64,000 nucleotides of DNA, taken from positions 1 to 64,000 of the forward strand of contig DROS01000078.1 of NCBI GenBank assembly GCA_011321815.1, read 5' to 3'. Each line of letters begins with the position of its first letter. The stretch's first letter is position 1. The DNA is from Gammaproteobacteria bacterium (lineage in GTDB: Bacteria; Pseudomonadota; Gammaproteobacteria; SZUA-152). Below, in pieces: positions 1-8,748 of the stretch. A program made the translations under genes and the position numbers. Below the pieces are notes generated by a model that saw only the letters and a program-made list of their open reading frames with translations, was not told the DNA's origin and did not search any database.

Positions 1-2
1 AT

Positions 3-470
3 CCCTTAACGCGCGAACCCTATATGAGCAACAATGAACCCTGGCGGGCCACCCGGAACTTTTTTATTCCGGGGCATCGCCGCCCTGACGTGATCATTAC
101 CGATGGTGGGCCACCTGCATTTGATAATATTCGCACTGTGGTGGAAATGAAGTTTGATGATGGTAATACGCCGCAATCCACAGAACAGATCGAAGCATAT
201 AAGGAAATTTTTGGTCCAGAAAAGGTGGCTGTGATGGAAGAAGGTGTTGATTGCATATGTGAAGATGATGATGGTGAAAAAGAGCCCATTGCAGAGCCTG
301 TGCCTGTTATTGTGCCTGAATCGCAAACCAATTGGTGGTTTGTTGGTGGCGCGGTGGTATTAGGTGTCGCCACTGTGGCGGCGGCTATTATTCCATTCGA
401 TGGGCCAGCAGGAGAAATCGCACTGGGCTCAGCTACAGCAGCGACCTGGGCCGCAGCATTTGCCAATTAA
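3..470 (+). CDS. VRR-NUC nuclease, C-terminal part (probable T6SS effector)
   Basis: The reading frame is open from the left edge, and the first ATG (position 24) has no ribosome binding site, so this is probably the 3' end of a longer gene. The visible protein carries a PD-(D/E)xK core: RRPDVII, then VEMKF (ExK), then a downstream Q and Y (STEQIEAY). That is the pattern of VRR-NUC nucleases. After an acidic stretch come two hydrophobic segments (NWWFVGG onward) that could be membrane segments or a hydrophobic tail. VRR-NUC domains are known as toxin tips of antibacterial type VI secretion effectors (TseV group). The next gene is of an immunity family, which supports that reading. The N-terminal delivery domain, if any, lies outside the window. 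The fold is well supported; the effector role is inference from context. Confidence 0.7.
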   Translation, partial: PLTREPYMSNNEPWRATRNFFIPGHRRPDVIITDGGPPAFDNIRTVVEMKFDDGNTPQSTEQIEAYKEIFGPEKVAVMEEGVDCICEDDDGEKEPIAEPVPVIVPESQTNWWFVGGAVVLGVATVAAAIIPFDGPAGEIALGSATAATWAAAFAN

Positions 471-498
471 GCTTAATAATTGAAAGATTGAGGTGTAC

Positions 499-1506
499 AT
501 GACAATACCGGAAAATTTCACCCTGGAGGATTTGGATAACCTTCAGATTGTCGCAGACCATCCTCCGGCGGGAACCATTGGTGTTCGATTGGGGTTGATG
601 TGTTCTCTCTATATGCGAGACCCTCATAGCCCTGAAGTGCGTATGGCCTTGGCAAAGTGTGGTGATCACTATCAACAATTATTCGGTGAACATTTGAAAT
701 GTTACATCAAGCCGGATGGTATCTATAAGGGTAAACCCAAGTCCTATCCGAGCCAGGGCATTAACTTGGTGGATTATGTTCGGCAGTACGATAATGTTGA
801 AGAAAAATGTTTTGCCCCCAGGTTCTTTGGTAACGAAGACTACCACGCGGCTGCGGCTTATGGCATGGATATTTTTGCCGCCAGCACTCGGCCATCCCCT
901 ATTCGTGATAGACCCGCTTACTTCTCCGTTGTACTGCCTTTTAGGTGGCTGGAAGGTAAAGAAGGTGAGCGAGCATTTCAAAAACTGGTTCACGGTTGGT
1001 GCCAAGTACTCAAGCCCTTTCACGGTTACGCTGGCCTTGGCGCCATCCAAAGTATGGATACGATAGAAAAAGGGCGTACAAACCACCTAGTTTACCCTCT
1101 CGCCAAACGATTCCCCGGGTTGGATGTTGATGACCCTGGTACGATTGCATCTAGAATGAAAGGAGGGAGTGGTGGCATCTTGAAAATCAAAGGCGTCAAT
1201 TGGTTAACGGCACTGGATGATGGATGCTTTGAACAATTGGGTGGTCGAGAGGCTGTTCTTGCCGATTTAGACGATGAGTTTAAGTTCTATGAATATGAAG
1301 GTGGTGTCTTGATCCAGGCAGGGGCTATGCCGCAAATGGGGGATGTTAATCAGCAACATATTCCCCGTTACTACCAGCAGCTTGCCCGAAAATTAAAACC
1401 GATTCGTCTGATCTTTCCAGAAGGGCATTATTTGATAAAGTCACCCAATAGAAACGAACAAAGCAATGCAGAAGCCTCTAATGAATGGTTGGCACGGTTT
1501 GATTAA
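499..1506 (+). CDS. DUF3396 (type VI immunity family) protein
   Basis: 335-residue soluble protein with no signal peptide or membrane segment. It resembles the DUF3396 / 'type VI immunity' family: an N-terminal GxRLGLxCSLYM strand, a middle part with FFGNEDYHAAA and YFSVVLPFRWL, a conserved Gly/Trp-rich 'KGVNWLTAL' segment and a C-terminal 'GAMPQMGDVN' stretch. I use the ATG at 499 rather than the GTG six bases earlier because GAGG lies at the right distance. It starts 28 bp after the VRR-NUC gene, so the two are probably co-transcribed. Members are thought to neutralise VRR-NUC effectors; here that role is inferred from adjacency. Confidence 0.7.
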   Translation: MTIPENFTLEDLDNLQIVADHPPAGTIGVRLGLMCSLYMRDPHSPEVRMALAKCGDHYQQLFGEHLKCYIKPDGIYKGKPKSYPSQGINLVDYVRQYDNVEEKCFAPRFFGNEDYHAAAAYGMDIFAASTRPSPIRDRPAYFSVVLPFRWLEGKEGERAFQKLVHGWCQVLKPFHGYAGLGAIQSMDTIEKGRTNHLVYPLAKRFPGLDVDDPGTIASRMKGGSGGILKIKGVNWLTALDDGCFEQLGGREAVLADLDDEFKFYEYEGGVLIQAGAMPQMGDVNQQHIPRYYQQLARKLKPIRLIFPEGHYLIKSPNRNEQSNAEASNEWLARFD

Positions 1507-1513
1507 TCACCCG

Positions 1514-2728
1514 ATGCGTTTTCCTTCACTTGAAAAACCCGTTATCCAGCACATCGTTTATCGTCATGCCGAAGACGCTGCATTTTTGTGGTTGCAACGT
1601 GATCGTCTTGTTCGTGTATCAGATGCCTGTTTGATCGATATTCAAAATATCGATCAAAAAATACACGCCCACATCAATGGCTTACACGCGGCTGGACAGG
1701 CTGGTTGGGAAACGGCATGGGAGGCATTGCAACAATTCACCGAACCGGGAGAAATGTTTGTTGCCAGTGCTGTTGCATTCGCTTTATTTGACGATGAGGT
1801 TCCCTTCCTGGCGTTGCTGTCCATGGTTGATGCTGAGCCAGTGACACGGCGAGGTTTTTTATCCGCCTGTGCGTGGTGTGAAGAAAGACAGGTTATACCG
1901 GTGATGAAACGCTTTTTTCAATCAGAGTCATTACAACAATACGGGATCGGGATTGCTGCTTGTGCATTGCGCCGTCTTAATCCGGGTAAGGTGATTCACT
2001 TTGCGCTGACACAAAATGATCCGGGCTTGCAAGTGTGCGCTTTGCGTGCGACAGGCGAACTGGGTCTCCAGGAACATGCACATCATCTTCGGCGTATTTT
2101 TGCAGACCAGAAGGGAGAACAACATTTTTGGGCGGCGTGGTCGCTGGTTTTATTGGGTGATCGTGGCCCGGCACTTGAACAACTTTGTCGCGTCATGCAG
2201 GACACACAGCACCCTTGTCAGAGTCGCGCATTATCACTGGCTATTCGTGCATTGCCCTTTGATCGAAGTGGCGATTATATTAATAACATGAGTGAACAGG
2301 ATGGGCTGTCGCGTCAAGCGGTTATCGCATGTGGTATTTTAGGTGCCCCCGAGAGTATTCCCTGGTTAATACACTGTATGAGCAATGCTTCTTTGGTATG
2401 CATAGCGGGCGATGCCTTTTCCCGTATAACCGGCGTAGCTCTGGATAAGGAGGGTTTAATAACGGAACCTCCCTGTATTGACCCGGAAGACGAAGATGGG
2501 ATCAGTGATGATGCTTGCTGGCCTGATGCCAATAAAATCGACCAATGGTGGCAGTCACACAAAACGACTTATGTGTCCGGGCAACGCTATTTGTTGGGCC
2601 GCAAACTTGATCGAGAACACATGTTGTCTGTATTGGAGAGCGGAACACAAGCAGTTCGGCGAGGCGTAGCGCTTGATTTGATGTTGTCAGGGCATCATTC
2701 TTTTTTATGTAATACCGCTCAATCCTGA
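1514..2728 (+). CDS. TIGR02270 family HEAT-like repeat protein
   Basis: 404 residues from the ATG at 1514; an in-frame ATG at 1466 would add 16 residues and overlap the preceding gene. The N-terminus (HAEDAAFLWLQRD) and the helical repeat body (repeated A-L-R-A-x-G-x-L type units around residues 150-280) match my memory of the TIGR02270 family, whose members have weak HEAT/Armadillo-like repeats. No signal peptide and no enzymatic motif are visible. It follows the DUF3396 gene with only 7 bp between them, or with overlap. The family often sits near T6SS effector genes; its function is not known to me. A chaperone, adaptor or second immunity protein is possible but not shown. Confidence 0.6.
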   Translation: MRFPSLEKPVIQHIVYRHAEDAAFLWLQRDRLVRVSDACLIDIQNIDQKIHAHINGLHAAGQAGWETAWEALQQFTEPGEMFVASAVAFALFDDEVPFLALLSMVDAEPVTRRGFLSACAWCEERQVIPVMKRFFQSESLQQYGIGIAACALRRLNPGKVIHFALTQNDPGLQVCALRATGELGLQEHAHHLRRIFADQKGEQHFWAAWSLVLLGDRGPALEQLCRVMQDTQHPCQSRALSLAIRALPFDRSGDYINNMSEQDGLSRQAVIACGILGAPESIPWLIHCMSNASLVCIAGDAFSRITGVALDKEGLITEPPCIDPEDEDGISDDACWPDANKIDQWWQSHKTTYVSGQRYLLGRKLDREHMLSVLESGTQAVRRGVALDLMLSGHHSFLCNTAQS

Positions 2729-3029
2729 AAATTACCGCAATACCTGAGCAGAAATTGGTGATGTATGGAGATTACCGGGCAATACACCCGTTTCATGCGC
2801 AATTTGTTCACACGGGCCAGTTTGATCCACAGCAGTTTTTGGCGGGTAGCGCCGAAGGCTGTGTCAGAGGTTTCTCGGAGTCGTTATTAATAACCACTTT
2901 AAGTAAGAGGTTATTGCGTTATAACTTACGGGGCAGAGGGCATCAGGCAATCCACGGTATAACGCCTTGCATCAAGGCAGCGGCAAAGAGAAAAGTAAAA
3001 TCGCTGCGTCCTGCGTATAATGTGGCACC
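2729..3029. other. Intergenic, no convincing gene
   Basis: About 300 bp between the effector cassette and mutL. A GTG-started 92-codon frame (2755-3033) runs through it, but I recognise nothing in it, it overlaps mutL and it has no good ribosome binding site. There is an imperfect hairpin, AATAACC (2889-2895) pairing with GGTTATT (2909-2915), without a T-run. In many gammaproteobacteria amiB precedes mutL; here it is absent, so this gap may mark the junction of the inserted cassette. Confidence 0.4.
3016..3021 (+). promoter_or_regulatory. -10 box of mutL (near-leaderless)
   Basis: A perfect TATAAT ends only 8 bp before the mutL ATG, and no Shine-Dalgarno sequence precedes that ATG. If this box is used, transcription would start within a base or two of the start codon. 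No good -35 box is visible (AAGTAA at the 17-bp position). Confidence 0.4.
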
Positions 3030-4865
3030 ATGAGTGACACTCCCGGCCTTCCCCGCATCCAGAAACTGTCCACCCGGCTTGCCAACCAGATTGCCGCTGG
3101 CGAGGTGGTGGAACGTCCGTCATCGGTGGTCAAAGAGCTGCTCGAAAACAGTCTGGATGCCGGTGCGCAGACCATAGATGTGGAAGTGGAAGGCGGCGGC
3201 ATACGGCTGATACGTTTGCGCGATGATGGTTGCGGCATTGACAAAGAAGATTTTGCCCTGGCGCTGAGCCGGCATGCCACCAGTAAAATCCACAGCTTTG
3301 ATGATCTCGAAGGCGTCGCCAGTCTGGGGTTCCGGGGTGAGGCCTTGCCCAGTATCAGCTCGGTATCGCGTCTGGAATTACGCTCACGGGCACGCGGCAG
3401 TGATAGCGGCTGGCGGGTAACCGGCGACGGGGGTGACGAGATCGGTAAGCTGGAACCTGTTGCCCACCCGCAGGGCACCACCATTGAGGTGCGCGACCTG
3501 TTTTTTAATACTCCGGCTCGGCGCAAATTCCTGCGCACGGAAAAAACCGAATTTTCCCATTTGGAACAAGTTGTCAAACGTATGGCGCTGAGCCGCTTTG
3601 ATGTGGGCATCACCTTGAATCACAACCAGCGGGTGGTGCAAAAATGGCGACCGGTAAGTGAGCGGGCAGAGCAATTGCAGCGTGTCGCTCAGGTATGTGG
3701 CAAGGCGTTTGCTGACAGCACTCTGCAAATCGAGTTTCAGGCCGCTGGCATGCGCCTGTGGGGTTGGGTGGCGCTGCCGACCTTTTCACGATCACAAGCC
3801 GATCTGCAATACTTTTTTGTCAATGGCCGCATTGTGCGCGACAAATTGGTGACTCATGCCATCCGGCAGTCTTATCAGGATGTGTTGTACCATGGACGGC
3901 ATCCGGCTTATGTTCTCTATTTGGAGTTAGACCCGGCGGTGGTGGATGTTAATGTTCATCCCACCAAGAGTGAAGTGCGCTTTCGTGAAGGTCGCATGGT
4001 GCATGATTTTCTGTTTCGCAGTCTGCATCAAGCATTGGCCGAGGCGCGTCCCGAGACTGTTGCGCCATTGGCCACATCTGCAATAAACGCTTTTTCGGAA
4101 TCACCGGCAGCGGACAGTTTCCCTGTACAACCCACACAACAGTTTGGTCTGGCGTATCCTCGCCCGGCATCATCCGGGGTTTCACCACAGGCAGTGAAAG
4201 AGCATTTACAGGGCTATCAGGCTCTGGCACAGGTGGTCAGCGGGGAAACGGTGACGTCTGACAGCACAGAAGATGCCGCTATTCCTGTCTTGGGTTATGC
4301 CATTGCACAACTGCATGGTGTGTATATTCTTGCAGAAAATCAGCATGGCCTGGTGCTGGTGGATATGCACGCTGCGCATGAACGCATTACCTATGAGCGC
4401 ATGAAAAATGCACTGGAAGGTGAGGGTGTAAAATCGCAGCCACTGCTGGTGCCGTTGAGCATCAACGTCAGCGAAGCAGAGGCTAGGTTGCCTGTGACTT
4501 TTGCTGAGGTGTTTACTGAGCTGGGGTTTGTGGTGGAAAGCATTGGTCCTGAAACCCTGGTGGTACGTCAGGTGCCGAGCCTGTTGCGCGATGCGGATAT
4601 CGAAGGCCTGGTGCGTGATGTGTTATCGGACTTGAGTACCCATGGCACCACGCGCCGGGTACGTGAGGCTATTAATGAACTGTTGGGCACCATGGCCTGT
4701 CATGGCTCGGTGCGCGCCAACCGCCGCCTGACCTTACCGGAAATGAATGCCTTGTTGCGCGATATGGAAACCACCGAGCGCAGCGGTCAGTGCAATCATG
4801 GTCGGCCTACCTGGGTACAGATGAACATGGATCAACTGGATAAGCTGTTCATGCGTGGGCAATAA
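3030..4865 (+). CDS. mutL: DNA mismatch repair protein MutL
   Basis: 611 residues. The N-terminal GHKL ATPase is complete: [12 protein letters not shown] and [11 protein letters not shown] (residues ~19-45), DDGCGI (~65), RHATSKI (~81) and GFRGEAL (~99). The linker is Pro/Ser-rich (~residues 345-420). The C-terminal dimerisation domain holds the latent endonuclease signature [12 protein letters not shown] (from residue 445; Met in place of the usual Gln), ACHGSVRA (Cys557) and CNHGRP (Cys588, His590). This MutL therefore probably nicks DNA itself, as in bacteria that lack MutH; E. coli MutL has lost these motifs. The usual upstream neighbour amiB is missing. An ABC exporter gene follows after 9 bp. 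Confidence 0.97.
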   Translation: MSDTPGLPRIQKLSTRLANQIAAGEVVERPSSVVKELLENSLDAGAQTIDVEVEGGGIRLIRLRDDGCGIDKEDFALALSRHATSKIHSFDDLEGVASLGFRGEALPSISSVSRLELRSRARGSDSGWRVTGDGGDEIGKLEPVAHPQGTTIEVRDLFFNTPARRKFLRTEKTEFSHLEQVVKRMALSRFDVGITLNHNQRVVQKWRPVSERAEQLQRVAQVCGKAFADSTLQIEFQAAGMRLWGWVALPTFSRSQADLQYFFVNGRIVRDKLVTHAIRQSYQDVLYHGRHPAYVLYLELDPAVVDVNVHPTKSEVRFREGRMVHDFLFRSLHQALAEARPETVAPLATSAINAFSESPAADSFPVQPTQQFGLAYPRPASSGVSPQAVKEHLQGYQALAQVVSGETVTSDSTEDAAIPVLGYAIAQLHGVYILAENQHGLVLVDMHAAHERITYERMKNALEGEGVKSQPLLVPLSINVSEAEARLPVTFAEVFTELGFVVESIGPETLVVRQVPSLLRDADIEGLVRDVLSDLSTHGTTRRVREAINELLGTMACHGSVRANRRLTLPEMNALLRDMETTERSGQCNHGRPTWVQMNMDQLDKLFMRGQ

Positions 4866-4874
4866 GCTGTACTA

Positions 4875-6728
4875 ATGAATAATGGTTCTTTTGTTGAAAC
4901 GGGAGCGGTGGAAACCGAAACAGATATTCCAGCTACAGGCTATAACTGGAAATATATCGTTGATATTGCGCGTGAACATAAACGTGTATTGGTAGTAGCG
5001 AACATTGTCGCCATCATTTCGGTGCTGGCGAGCATTCCGATTCCTCTGTTGTTTCCCTTGTTGGTTGATGAAGTGTTATTGCAGCAGCCCGGCATGCTGG
5101 TTGCCTGGATGGACAGCCTGTTTCCAGCCGCATGGGTGGGGCCGACGCTGTATATCCTGTTTATATTGCTGATAACCGTACTACTGCGTGTGGCTGCGTT
5201 GATAATGAGCATTTGGCAGGTGTATGAATTTACACTGGTTGCCAAGGATATTACCTTTCGTATCCGCTCGTCCCTGCTGGGGCATTTACAACGCATCTCC
5301 ATGGCGGAATACGAGACCCTGGGTAGCGGTGCGGTGGCTTCACATTTTGTCACTGATCTCAATGCAATTGATGAGTTCATCGGCCAATCGGTGGCCAAAA
5401 GCATTATTTCTGCATTGACGGTAGTGGGTATTTCAATCGTGCTGTTGTGGATGCACTGGCAATTGGCACTGTTTATTTTGTTGATGAATCCGTTGGTGAT
5501 TTATTTCACCATGATGTTGGGCAAGCGCGTCAAACACCTCAAAAAACATGAAAATTCTGCATTTGAGATTTTTCAGCAAGCACTTACAGAAACCCTGGGT
5601 GCGATACAGCAAATTCGCGCCAGCAACCGGGAAAGTTTTTATTTGCGCAATGTTATCGACAAGGCGCGAAACATAAAGACACATTCAGCAGCATTTTCCT
5701 GGAAGAGTGACGCGGCATCACGTTTTTCCTTTGGCATATTTTTGCTGGGTTTTGATGTGTTTCGCGCTATTACCATGTTGATGGTGGTGTTTTCCGATTT
5801 AAGTGTGGGCGAGATGATGGCAGTGTTTGGTTATCTCTGGTTTATGATGGGGCCGGTGCAAGAGTTGCTGAATATCCAGTATTCCTTTTTCGGTGCGAAG
5901 GCGGCATTGATGCGTATCAATGAATTGTTGACTCTGGATCTGGAACCGCGTTACCCGCACAAAAACAACCCTTTTGCGGGCAAGCAAACCGTCGGCCTGC
6001 GGGTTGAGGGTTTGTGTTTCCGGTACTCTTCTGAAAACAATGATGGTGAAAATCCACTGGTATTGAATCAGGTTAACCTGAATGTGCGGGCAGGAGAAAA
6101 AATCGCGCTGGTGGGTGTCAGTGGTGGTGGAAAATCCACGCTGGTGCAGGTGTTGCTGGGTATGTACGTGCCACAAAGCGGCATGTTGTATTTTGATGAT
6201 GTGCCGGTGTCGGACATCGGACTGGATATTGTGCGGGAAAATGTGGCAACAGTGTTGCAGCATCCCGCCATGTTCAATGATACGGTGCGCATGAATCTGT
6301 CTTTGGGCGGGGAATTCAGCGACACGCAGTTATGGCGGGCACTGGAAGTCGCGCAGTTGTGTGAAGTCGTCGAGTCTATGCCGGATAAATTGGATACAAT
6401 GGTCGGCACGCAGGGTATTCGTCTTTCCGGTGGACAGCGGCAACGGCTGGCTATTGCACGTATGGTATTGTCTGACCCCAAGGTAGTGATTCTCGATGAA
6501 GCGACCTCGGCGCTGGATGCAGAGGTCGAGGCAAAGCTGCATGAGGCGTTACGTACTTTTTTGGAAAAGCGTACAACTTTGATTATTGCTCACCGTTTGA
6601 GTGCGGTGAAGCAGGCAGACCGGGTATATGTTTTTGATGATGGCCGGATTATCGAAGAAGGCCAGCACGAGGAGCTGTTGCAAAATGACGGGCTTTATGC
6701 GCGACTGTATGGAAAATTACAACATTAA
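4875..6728 (+). CDS. ABC transporter, fused permease and ATP-binding protein
   Basis: 617-residue half-transporter of the ABC exporter type. The N-terminal half (~residues 35-330) holds about six membrane helices. The C-terminal nucleotide-binding domain has Walker A GVSGGGKST (~414-422), signature LSGGQRQR (~517), Walker B VVILDEATSALD (~537) and the switch histidine in IIAHRLS. It would act as a dimer in the inner membrane. The substrate cannot be told: MsbA-like lipid, peptide and drug exporters share this layout. It lies 9 bp after mutL and just before efpL, so it is probably co-transcribed with mutL, although no functional link is obvious. Confidence 0.85.
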   Translation: MNNGSFVETGAVETETDIPATGYNWKYIVDIAREHKRVLVVANIVAIISVLASIPIPLLFPLLVDEVLLQQPGMLVAWMDSLFPAAWVGPTLYILFILLITVLLRVAALIMSIWQVYEFTLVAKDITFRIRSSLLGHLQRISMAEYETLGSGAVASHFVTDLNAIDEFIGQSVAKSIISALTVVGISIVLLWMHWQLALFILLMNPLVIYFTMMLGKRVKHLKKHENSAFEIFQQALTETLGAIQQIRASNRESFYLRNVIDKARNIKTHSAAFSWKSDAASRFSFGIFLLGFDVFRAITMLMVVFSDLSVGEMMAVFGYLWFMMGPVQELLNIQYSFFGAKAALMRINELLTLDLEPRYPHKNNPFAGKQTVGLRVEGLCFRYSSENNDGENPLVLNQVNLNVRAGEKIALVGVSGGGKSTLVQVLLGMYVPQSGMLYFDDVPVSDIGLDIVRENVATVLQHPAMFNDTVRMNLSLGGEFSDTQLWRALEVAQLCEVVESMPDKLDTMVGTQGIRLSGGQRQRLAIARMVLSDPKVVILDEATSALDAEVEAKLHEALRTFLEKRTTLIIAHRLSAVKQADRVYVFDDGRIIEEGQHEELLQNDGLYARLYGKLQH

Positions 6729-6755
6729 GTATTTTGAACAATCGAAAAGGGGAGC

Positions 6756-7325
6756 ATGATGCCAAAGGCAAGCGAACTAAAGAGGGGTAATGTTGTTGAA
6801 ATCAACGGCGCGCCTTATGTTGTTAAAAAAGTGGAATCACGCAGTCCCTCATCCCGCGGAGCACAAACCATTTACAAAATCCGCTTTAACAATGCACAAA
6901 CGGGGCAAAAACTGGATGAGAGCTGCAAGGCCGATGATATGTTCGCCGAACTGGATCTCATCAAGCGACAGGCACAGTTTTTATATCAGGATGGTGACAT
7001 GTTTACTTTCATGGATATCGAGGACTACAGTCAATACACCATAGGTCAGGCAGAACTGGAAGATGAACTGGGTTATCTGGTGGATGGTCTGGAAGGAATC
7101 TATGTGTTGATTGTTGATGAACGTGTACTGGGTATTGAATTGCCACAAACCATCAGTCTGGAAATCAAAGACACTGCGCCGGCCTTAAAAGGCGCGACGG
7201 CAGCAGGCCGCACCAAGACAGCGACACTGGTTACCGGACTGGAAGTGCAAGTGCCGGAATACATTGAAACGGGCGAAATAATAAAAATAAATACCGATGG
7301 TAACAAGTTTATGTCACGCGCCTGA
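6756..7325 (+). CDS. efpL: Elongation factor P-like protein EfpL (YeiP)
   Basis: 189 residues with the three-barrel EF-P layout. The N-terminal KOW-like domain carries the loop SPSSRGAQTIYKIRF: Arg replaces the modified Lys of true EF-P, which is diagnostic for EfpL/YeiP. The C-terminal OB part ends with GLEVQVPEYIETGE and a short basic tail, as in E. coli YeiP. Such proteins bind the ribosomal E site and relieve stalling at proline and related motifs without the EpmA-type lysine modification. The gene has a GGGGAG ribosome binding site. Genuine EF-P is not in this window. EfpL rather than EF-P is strongly supported by the loop and overall similarity. Confidence 0.92.
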   Translation: MMPKASELKRGNVVEINGAPYVVKKVESRSPSSRGAQTIYKIRFNNAQTGQKLDESCKADDMFAELDLIKRQAQFLYQDGDMFTFMDIEDYSQYTIGQAELEDELGYLVDGLEGIYVLIVDERVLGIELPQTISLEIKDTAPALKGATAAGRTKTATLVTGLEVQVPEYIETGEIIKINTDGNKFMSRA

Positions 7326-7371
7326 TTGAACCTTGAGTACTGCCCACCCTGTAAAATAATGAAAATTACTT

Positions 7372-8661
7372 ATGGATAATGTTTTGAATAAAGAATCTGT
7401 AGCAGTTGACGTGAACGAAAACCAGGAACCCATGGCAACGGTAATGATCGGTGACAGCCGCATCACCCTGTTAGGCACAGCACATGTATCGCGCACCAGT
7501 GCAGAAAAAGTCAAGGAACTGATTGAAACGGGAGACTACGATGCGGTAGCGGTGGAGCTGTGTCCCAGTCGTTACAACTCTATCGTTAATCCTGATGCCC
7601 TGGCAAAAATGGACCTGTTTCAGGTTGTGCGTGATGGTAAGGCCTCGATGGTGGCCGCCAGTCTCGCATTGGGTGCTTTTCAACAAAAGGCTGCCGAACA
7701 AATCGGTATTCAGCCGGGTGCAGAAATGCGTGAGGCAATTGACCGCGCCAAAACCGCTAAACTGCCGGTGTTGCTAATAGACCGTGAAGTGGGCACAACG
7801 CTAAAGCGTATTTATCGCAACGTACCCTGGTGGCGGCGTATGAATTTGATTACGGGCTTGATCGCCAGCGTGGTTTCCAGCGAAAAAGTCAGTGAAGAGG
7901 AAATTGAAAAACTGAAAGAAGGCGATATTCTCGAATCCACTTTTGCCCAGTTTGCCGAGGAAGAAAAGGATCTGTTTCAGCCGCTTATCGGCGAGCGTGA
8001 CGAATACATGGTGGCGCGTCTGCAACAGGAAGTGGCCAAACATCCCCATGAAAATATTCTGGTGGTTATTGGCGCCGGCCATCTGGCGGGCATGGTAAAA
8101 CGGTTTGACGCCGTTGTTGCTAATGATGATCATTTGGCACGCACGCAACAAGCGCCTGTGGAAAGGGAACTGTCCCATAGAGCCGATGAAACGATTGCCC
8201 GTCTTGATACAGTGCCTGCGGGTGCAAATTGGTTTAAATATTTTCCGTGGTTAATTGTCGGACTGGTATTTTTGGGATTTGGCATCGGTTTTTCCCGCAG
8301 TCCGGAAATTGGTTGGCAGCTGGTGATGGACTGGGTATTGATCAATGGTGGCCTGGCAGCATTGGGCGCGCTCATTGCAACAGCACATCCCTTGACGGTG
8401 ATTGGCGCCTTTCTGGCCGCACCGTTGACATCGCTTAATCCCACCATTGGAGCGGGCATGGTTACTGCCGCTATCGAAGTTTACCTGCGACGCCCCAAGG
8501 TGGGTGATTTTGGAAAACTGCGCACAGATACAACCAGCATTAAAGGCTGGTGGCGTAATCGGGTAACGCGCGTTTTACTGGTGTTTATGTTTTGCACCAT
8601 TGGTTCCGCGATAGGCACTTATGTGGCTGGATTCCGTATTTTTGGACGGCTTGCCGGTTGA
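7372..8661 (+). CDS. TraB/GumN-family membrane protein
   Basis: 429 residues. The N-terminal domain begins with ITLLGTAHVS (residues 31-40), the GxxH motif typical of TraB proteins, and contains the second family motif near GAGHLAGM. These Tiki/TraB folds are proposed metalloproteases. The C-terminal ~150 residues hold about four membrane helices (WFKYFPWLIVGLVFLGF onward). The first 20 residues are not family-like; an internal ATG at 7432 preceded by AGGAA could be the true start. Bacterial members with a membrane tail are uncharacterised; the name comes from the enterococcal pheromone-shutdown protein TraB. It lies 46 bp after efpL. Confidence 0.85.
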   Translation: MDNVLNKESVAVDVNENQEPMATVMIGDSRITLLGTAHVSRTSAEKVKELIETGDYDAVAVELCPSRYNSIVNPDALAKMDLFQVVRDGKASMVAASLALGAFQQKAAEQIGIQPGAEMREAIDRAKTAKLPVLLIDREVGTTLKRIYRNVPWWRRMNLITGLIASVVSSEKVSEEEIEKLKEGDILESTFAQFAEEEKDLFQPLIGERDEYMVARLQQEVAKHPHENILVVIGAGHLAGMVKRFDAVVANDDHLARTQQAPVERELSHRADETIARLDTVPAGANWFKYFPWLIVGLVFLGFGIGFSRSPEIGWQLVMDWVLINGGLAALGALIATAHPLTVIGAFLAAPLTSLNPTIGAGMVTAAIEVYLRRPKVGDFGKLRTDTTSIKGWWRNRVTRVLLVFMFCTIGSAIGTYVAGFRIFGRLAG

Positions 8662-8677
8662 AAGCCGGTAGTGACGT

Positions 8678-8708
8678 TTGAATATTCTCAAGTTGTTTTT
8701 GGTATAAT
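8678..8708 (+). promoter_or_regulatory. Promoter of the PLD-like lipoprotein gene
   Basis: TTGAAT at 8678-8683 and a perfect TATAAT at 8703-8708 with a 19-bp spacer, just after the TraB-family gene and 40 bp before the lipoprotein ATG. The spacing is longer than ideal. Confidence 0.5.
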
Positions 8709-8748
8709 GGCAAGTGCATCAAATAATAACAAACCTGAGGGGCTTATC

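Noticed and set aside
2755-3033. 92-codon GTG-started frame before mutL
   Set aside because: No family, no ribosome binding site, overlaps the mutL start; more likely chance.
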